From assembly GCA_023399815.1 (NCBI GenBank), contig JAEWOJ010000054.1, positions 1-8,077 of the forward strand: a DNA stretch of 8,077 bases. The letters are read 5' to 3'. The notes under the pieces were generated by a model, which was not told where the DNA came from, searched no databases, and worked only from the letters and a program-made list of their open reading frames with translations. The translations under genes were made by a program, and so were the position numbers. The stretch is from Pseudomonadota bacterium. GTDB lineage: Bacteria; Pseudomonadota; Gammaproteobacteria; Xanthomonadales; Xanthomonadaceae. This document shows, one piece after another, positions 5,440-8,077 of this stretch; the stretch's first letter is position 1, and each line of letters begins with the position of its first letter.

Positions 5440-7869
5440 TCAGAACGTGTAGCGCACGCGCCCGTACCAGTACGCGCCGTTGCTGCCGATCGGCGACAGC
5501 ACGTCGTAGGGCAGGTTGCCGAAGTAGTAGATGTCCTCGTTGGAGCGGTCCGGGTAGTTGTCGGTCAGGTTCTGGCCGCCGACGGCCACGCTCCACTGCG
5601 GGGTGATGCGGTATTCCACTTCCGCGTCCAGCTGCCATTCCGCGCCATAGGTCTGGGTCGGGATGTAGCCGCCGCCGAAGTCGAACACGCGCCGCGCGCT
5701 GCCGTGGCGGCTCAGGCGGCTGCCCAGCGACCAGCGGTCGTCGGCCCAGCTCGCGGCCAGCTGCGCGCGGGTGCGCGGCGCCGCGTCGGTCAGCGTATTG
5801 CTTTCCTCCACGCCGAACAGCACGTAGTCCGGGTCCAGCGCCAGCAGCTGCGCCGGCGTGGCCAGCACGTTCTTCAGCTCGGTCCTGGCGTAGCTCCAGG
5901 TGCCGGTCAGCAGCAGCTCGCCGCCGCCCAGCGACTGCCGCCAGTTGGCGACGAACTCGGCGCCGCGGGTGCGGGTGTCGGCGGCATTGACGAAGTAGTG
6001 CGCGCTCTCCAGCCCGCCCACGCCGAAGCGCTGCTGCACGAAGTCGGTCAGCGCGTCGCCGGTGATGCTCTCTGACAGCGCGATGCGGTCGTCGATGTCG
6101 ATCTGGAACAGGTCCAGCGACAGGTCGAAGTGGCTGCCGATCCGGCTGGTGAAGCCGAGGCTGTAGTTGAGCGACTTCTCCGGCTTCAGGTCGGTGGCGC
6201 CCAGCGCGCGCGCGATCGGGTTGTTGACCGACAGCAGGCGGCCCTGCACCAGCTGGCCGCCGGCGGTGTAGCCGGTGGAGGTGGACTCGAAGCCGGTCTG
6301 GCTCAGCGACGGCGCATGGAAGTTGTTGGAGATGGCGCCGCGCAGTGCGAATGCCGGCGCGAATTCGTAGCGTGCGCCGAGCTTGCCGGTGAACTGGCTG
6401 CCGAAGTCCTGGTAGTGCTCGTAGCGCGCGGCCACGTCGGTGGAGAACTTCTCGCCGAAGGTCGAGGACAGGCTGGCGTAGGCGCTGAGCACCTCGCGCG
6501 ACAGGTCGGCCTCGTCCTGCGGGGTCAGGCCGCCGCCGGCCTGCGCGCCGGTCGGACGGTCGGTCCAGGGGCCGGCGGCATAGCTGGCCGGATCGCCGGC
6601 GCCGGTCTCGTAGCGTTCGTGGCGGGCTTCCACGCCGAAGCCGAGGCTGTGGCTGTCGGCCTCGCGCACGAAGATGCGGCCGAGGTCGAGATTCGCCACG
6701 GTCTGCCCGAACGCGTAGTCGCCGGTCTTGAAGCGGGTCGGGCTGGCCGGGCCGAGCGAGGCGTTGAGCGAATCGCGCAGGCGATAGGTGAATTCGTTGC
6801 GGCCGTGGTCGAGGCTGGCGTCGTAGTTCCACTCGCCCCACTGGCCGCGCGCGCCGGCCACCAGTTGCACGTCCAGGTTCTCGCCTGCGGAGACCGGGCG
6901 GTAGCCGTGCGGGTAGAGCTCCTTCCAGTTGGCCTCGCCGTCCGGGTAGCGGAAGTAGTTGGCGCCCTCGGTATCGCGCTGGTTGTAGGTGCCGAAGGCA
7001 TAGGCCCTGGAGGTGGCGCCGAACGGGAGCTCGGCGTTGAACCAGGCGTTGAGGTCCTTGCTGGCACCGTCGCCGAGCGCGTAGTTGCGCTTGCCGGCCA
7101 GGGCCAGGTTGTCCGGGGTCTGCTCCTCCCACGGCGGGATCTGGTCGAAGCCGGCGCGGTTGGTGGCCTCGCGGTTCTTCAGTTCCAGGCCCACGCGCAG
7201 GAAACCGCCATCGTCGGTCAGCGCGGTGCCGACCTTGGCGCTGAAGAAGCTGGTCTGGCCGTCGGTCAGGGTGCGGCCGACCGGCGCGAGATCGGTGTGG
7301 TGGGCGCCGAAGCTGGCTTCGATGGCGCCGCTCTGCGGCGCGTCGTCGAGGATCACGTTGATCACGCCGGCCACCGCGTCGGAGCCGTACAGCGCGCCGG
7401 CGCCGTCGCGCAGCACCTCGATGCGCTTGATCGCGCTGACCGGGATGGCGTTGAAGTCCACCGGCGTGGTGCCCTTGCCGATCTTGCTGTCGGTGTTGAC
7501 CAGCGCCGAGTTGTGGCGGCGCTTGCCGTTGACCAGCACCAGCACCTGGTCCGGCGACAGGCCGCGCAGCTGTGCGGCGCGCACGTGGTCGGCGCCGCCG
7601 GAGTTGGACTGGCGCGGGAAATTGAACGAAGGCAGCAGCGCCTGCAGCGCGCTGCCGAGTTCGCCGTTGAGCACGCCGGCCTTGCGGATGTCCTCGGCGG
7701 TCAGCACGTCGATGGGCGAGGTGGATTCCAGCGCGGTGCGGTCGGTGGCGCGGGTGCCGGTGACGATCACGGCGTCCAGGTCGGTGGCGCCGGAAGTCTG
7801 TGCAGCGGCGGGGAGGGCAAGCGCCAGGGCGATGGCGGCGCCCAGCGGGGCAAGGATCGGATGCGGCAT
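5440..7869 (-). CDS. TonB-dependent outer-membrane receptor
   Basis: An 809-residue TonB-dependent receptor that should import a scarce or bulky ligand across the outer membrane using energy from TonB-ExbBD. The N-terminus is a signal peptide (hydrophobic 9-19, likely cleavage after Ala-Ala-Ala23). A TonB-box-like DLDAVIVTGTR (30-40) follows. The plug domain (about 48-175) holds SPIDVLTAEDIRKAG, LRGLSPDQVLVLVNGKRRH (101-119), IPVSAIKRIEVLRDGAGALYG and SDAVAGVINVIL. The rest is a 22-strand barrel with the usual late GGQNLTDNYP motif and a C-terminal RVRYTF ending in Phe, the outer-membrane assembly signal. The start at 7869 gives a normal signal peptide, though its ribosome-binding site is weak (CGAG). 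The GKRRH plug subtype is common in Xanthomonadaceae and Caulobacter relatives. The ligand cannot be read from sequence. The neighbouring otsB points weakly to a carbohydrate, but the likely separate promoter and the 105-bp gap mean the two may be unrelated. Confidence 0.97.
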   Translation of the reverse strand: MPHPILAPLGAAIALALALPAAAQTSGATDLDAVIVTGTRATDRTALESTSPIDVLTAEDIRKAGVLNGELGSALQALLPSFNFPRQSNSGGADHVRAAQLRGLSPDQVLVLVNGKRRHNSALVNTDSKIGKGTTPVDFNAIPVSAIKRIEVLRDGAGALYGSDAVAGVINVILDDAPQSGAIEASFGAHHTDLAPVGRTLTDGQTSFFSAKVGTALTDDGGFLRVGLELKNREATNRAGFDQIPPWEEQTPDNLALAGKRNYALGDGASKDLNAWFNAELPFGATSRAYAFGTYNQRDTEGANYFRYPDGEANWKELYPHGYRPVSAGENLDVQLVAGARGQWGEWNYDASLDHGRNEFTYRLRDSLNASLGPASPTRFKTGDYAFGQTVANLDLGRIFVREADSHSLGFGVEARHERYETGAGDPASYAAGPWTDRPTGAQAGGGLTPQDEADLSREVLSAYASLSSTFGEKFSTDVAARYEHYQDFGSQFTGKLGARYEFAPAFALRGAISNNFHAPSLSQTGFESTSTGYTAGGQLVQGRLLSVNNPIARALGATDLKPEKSLNYSLGFTSRIGSHFDLSLDLFQIDIDDRIALSESITGDALTDFVQQRFGVGGLESAHYFVNAADTRTRGAEFVANWRQSLGGGELLLTGTWSYARTELKNVLATPAQLLALDPDYVLFGVEESNTLTDAAPRTRAQLAASWADDRWSLGSRLSRHGSARRVFDFGGGYIPTQTYGAEWQLDAEVEYRITPQWSVAVGGQNLTDNYPDRSNEDIYYFGNLPYDVLSPIGSNGAYWYGRVRYTF

Positions 7870-7900
7870 GGAAAGTCTCGTGGGGCGAGGGGAGAAACCG

Positions 7901-7950
7901 GATAAAGTCTATCGCTTTATTGCGATGAAGCGATATATTAAATCGCGATG
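7901..7950. promoter_or_regulatory. AT-rich promoter/operator island with overlapping inverted repeats
   Basis: This is the only clearly AT-rich stretch in the window. It lies 32-81 bp before the receptor start and about 100 bp before the divergent start at 8054. It holds an 8-bp inverted repeat, TATCGCTT (7910-7917) and AAGCGATA (7928-7935), with a 10-base spacer. Overlapping it are ATCGC-N6-GCGAT (7911-7926), GCGAT-N7-ATCGC (7930-7946), the palindrome ATCGCGAT (7942-7949) and ATAAAG-N7-CTTTAT (7902-7920). A TAATAT on the minus strand (7935-7940) could be a -10 box for the receptor gene, with a poor TGAC-containing -35 about 19 bases upstream; TATATT (7934-7939) could serve the plus strand. 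The pattern suggests a dimeric DNA-binding regulator with two or more sites over the promoter. I cannot name the regulator. Confidence 0.5.
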
Positions 7951-8041
7951 CGGCGGCTGCGTCATCTCTGCTCCCCATCTGCTTATGCCGCCGCGTCATA
8001 TGGCCGTCGCGTCGGCATGTTCCATCCTGTCCTCCTCCCAC

Positions 8042-8045
8042 GAGG
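8042..8045 (+). promoter_or_regulatory. Possible Shine-Dalgarno for the divergent gene
   Basis: GAGG on the plus strand, eight bases before the ATG at 8054. This spacing is normal and is the main support for reading 8054 as a true start. Confidence 0.4.
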
Positions 8046-8053
8046 TTTGCCCC

Positions 8054-8077
8054 ATGTCGCATCGCGCTATCTGGTTG
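8054..8077 (+). CDS. Start of a divergent gene, truncated by the window edge
   Basis: ATG at 8054 followed by eight open codons (MSHRAIWL) up to the last base of the window. A GAGG lies at a proper distance upstream and the start faces away from the receptor gene across a 184-bp intergenic region, the usual layout for a divergent pair. The segment is too short for any family assignment; it could be the beginning of an exported, membrane or soluble protein. The call rests only on position, start codon and ribosome-binding site. Confidence 0.4.

Noticed and set aside
6130..7905. Plus-strand open frame of 591 codons antisense to the TonB-dependent receptor
   Set aside because: Ala/Gly/Val-rich translation with no domain, opposite a receptor with signal peptide, plug, barrel and terminal Phe; a GC-driven shadow.
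7872..7910. Direct repeat AAAGTCT (7872-7878 and 7904-7910) before the receptor gene
   Set aside because: Seven bases in only two copies; too short to distinguish from chance and without a known match.
4594..8062. The GH15 reading frame stays open far upstream on the minus strand, giving an apparent 1770-codon giant protein through otsB and the receptor gene
   Set aside because: The upstream translation is Arg/Ala/Pro/Gln-rich with no recognisable domain and runs out of frame across otsB and the receptor, both with intact motifs. Stop codons are scarce in non-coding frames of DNA this GC-rich.

Overview
The window looks like a chromosomal, core-type segment of a GC-rich gammaproteobacterium, most likely Xanthomonadaceae (Xanthomonas, Stenotrophomonas, Lysobacter or a relative). 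This rests on the very high GC content, third-position G/C bias, tight gene packing, a TonB-dependent receptor of a plug type common in that group, and the otsB / GH15 / otsA gene order. The family assignment is inference; no ribosomal or species marker is present.

Left part (1-1369, plus strand): three tightly packed genes in one direction. They are the 3' part of pgeF (YfiH/laccase-domain peptidoglycan editing factor), a 180-residue DUF4166 protein, and a 135-residue DCC-family (DUF393) predicted thiol-disulfide oxidoreductase. Each junction overlaps (ATGA, then 8 bp), which suggests one transcript with coupled translation. Only 16 bp separate this group from the convergent operon to its right.

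Middle part (1386-5334, minus strand): a trehalose operon read right to left. otsB (trehalose-6-phosphate phosphatase) is followed by a cytoplasmic GH15 glucoamylase/trehalase-like hydrolase and otsA (trehalose-6-phosphate synthase). OtsA makes trehalose 6-phosphate from UDP-glucose and glucose 6-phosphate, and OtsB dephosphorylates it. The GH15 enzyme presumably hydrolyses trehalose or another alpha-glucoside in the same compartment. The catalytic motifs of all three are intact.

Right part (5440-8077): a complete 809-residue TonB-dependent outer-membrane receptor lies on the minus strand upstream of otsB. Its promoter region (7870-8053) contains an AT-rich island with overlapping inverted repeats built on GCGAT/ATCGC, a good operator candidate. 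A divergent plus-strand gene probably starts at 8054 and runs out of the window after eight codons.

I see no tRNA, rRNA, CRISPR array, insertion sequence, phage gene or toxin-antitoxin module. All genes have similar composition, so nothing suggests recent transfer. I do not see a clearly undescribed system. The most useful leads are the repeat cluster at 7901-7950, the substrate of the GH15 enzyme inside the trehalose operon, and the uncharacterised DUF4166/DCC pair behind pgeF.
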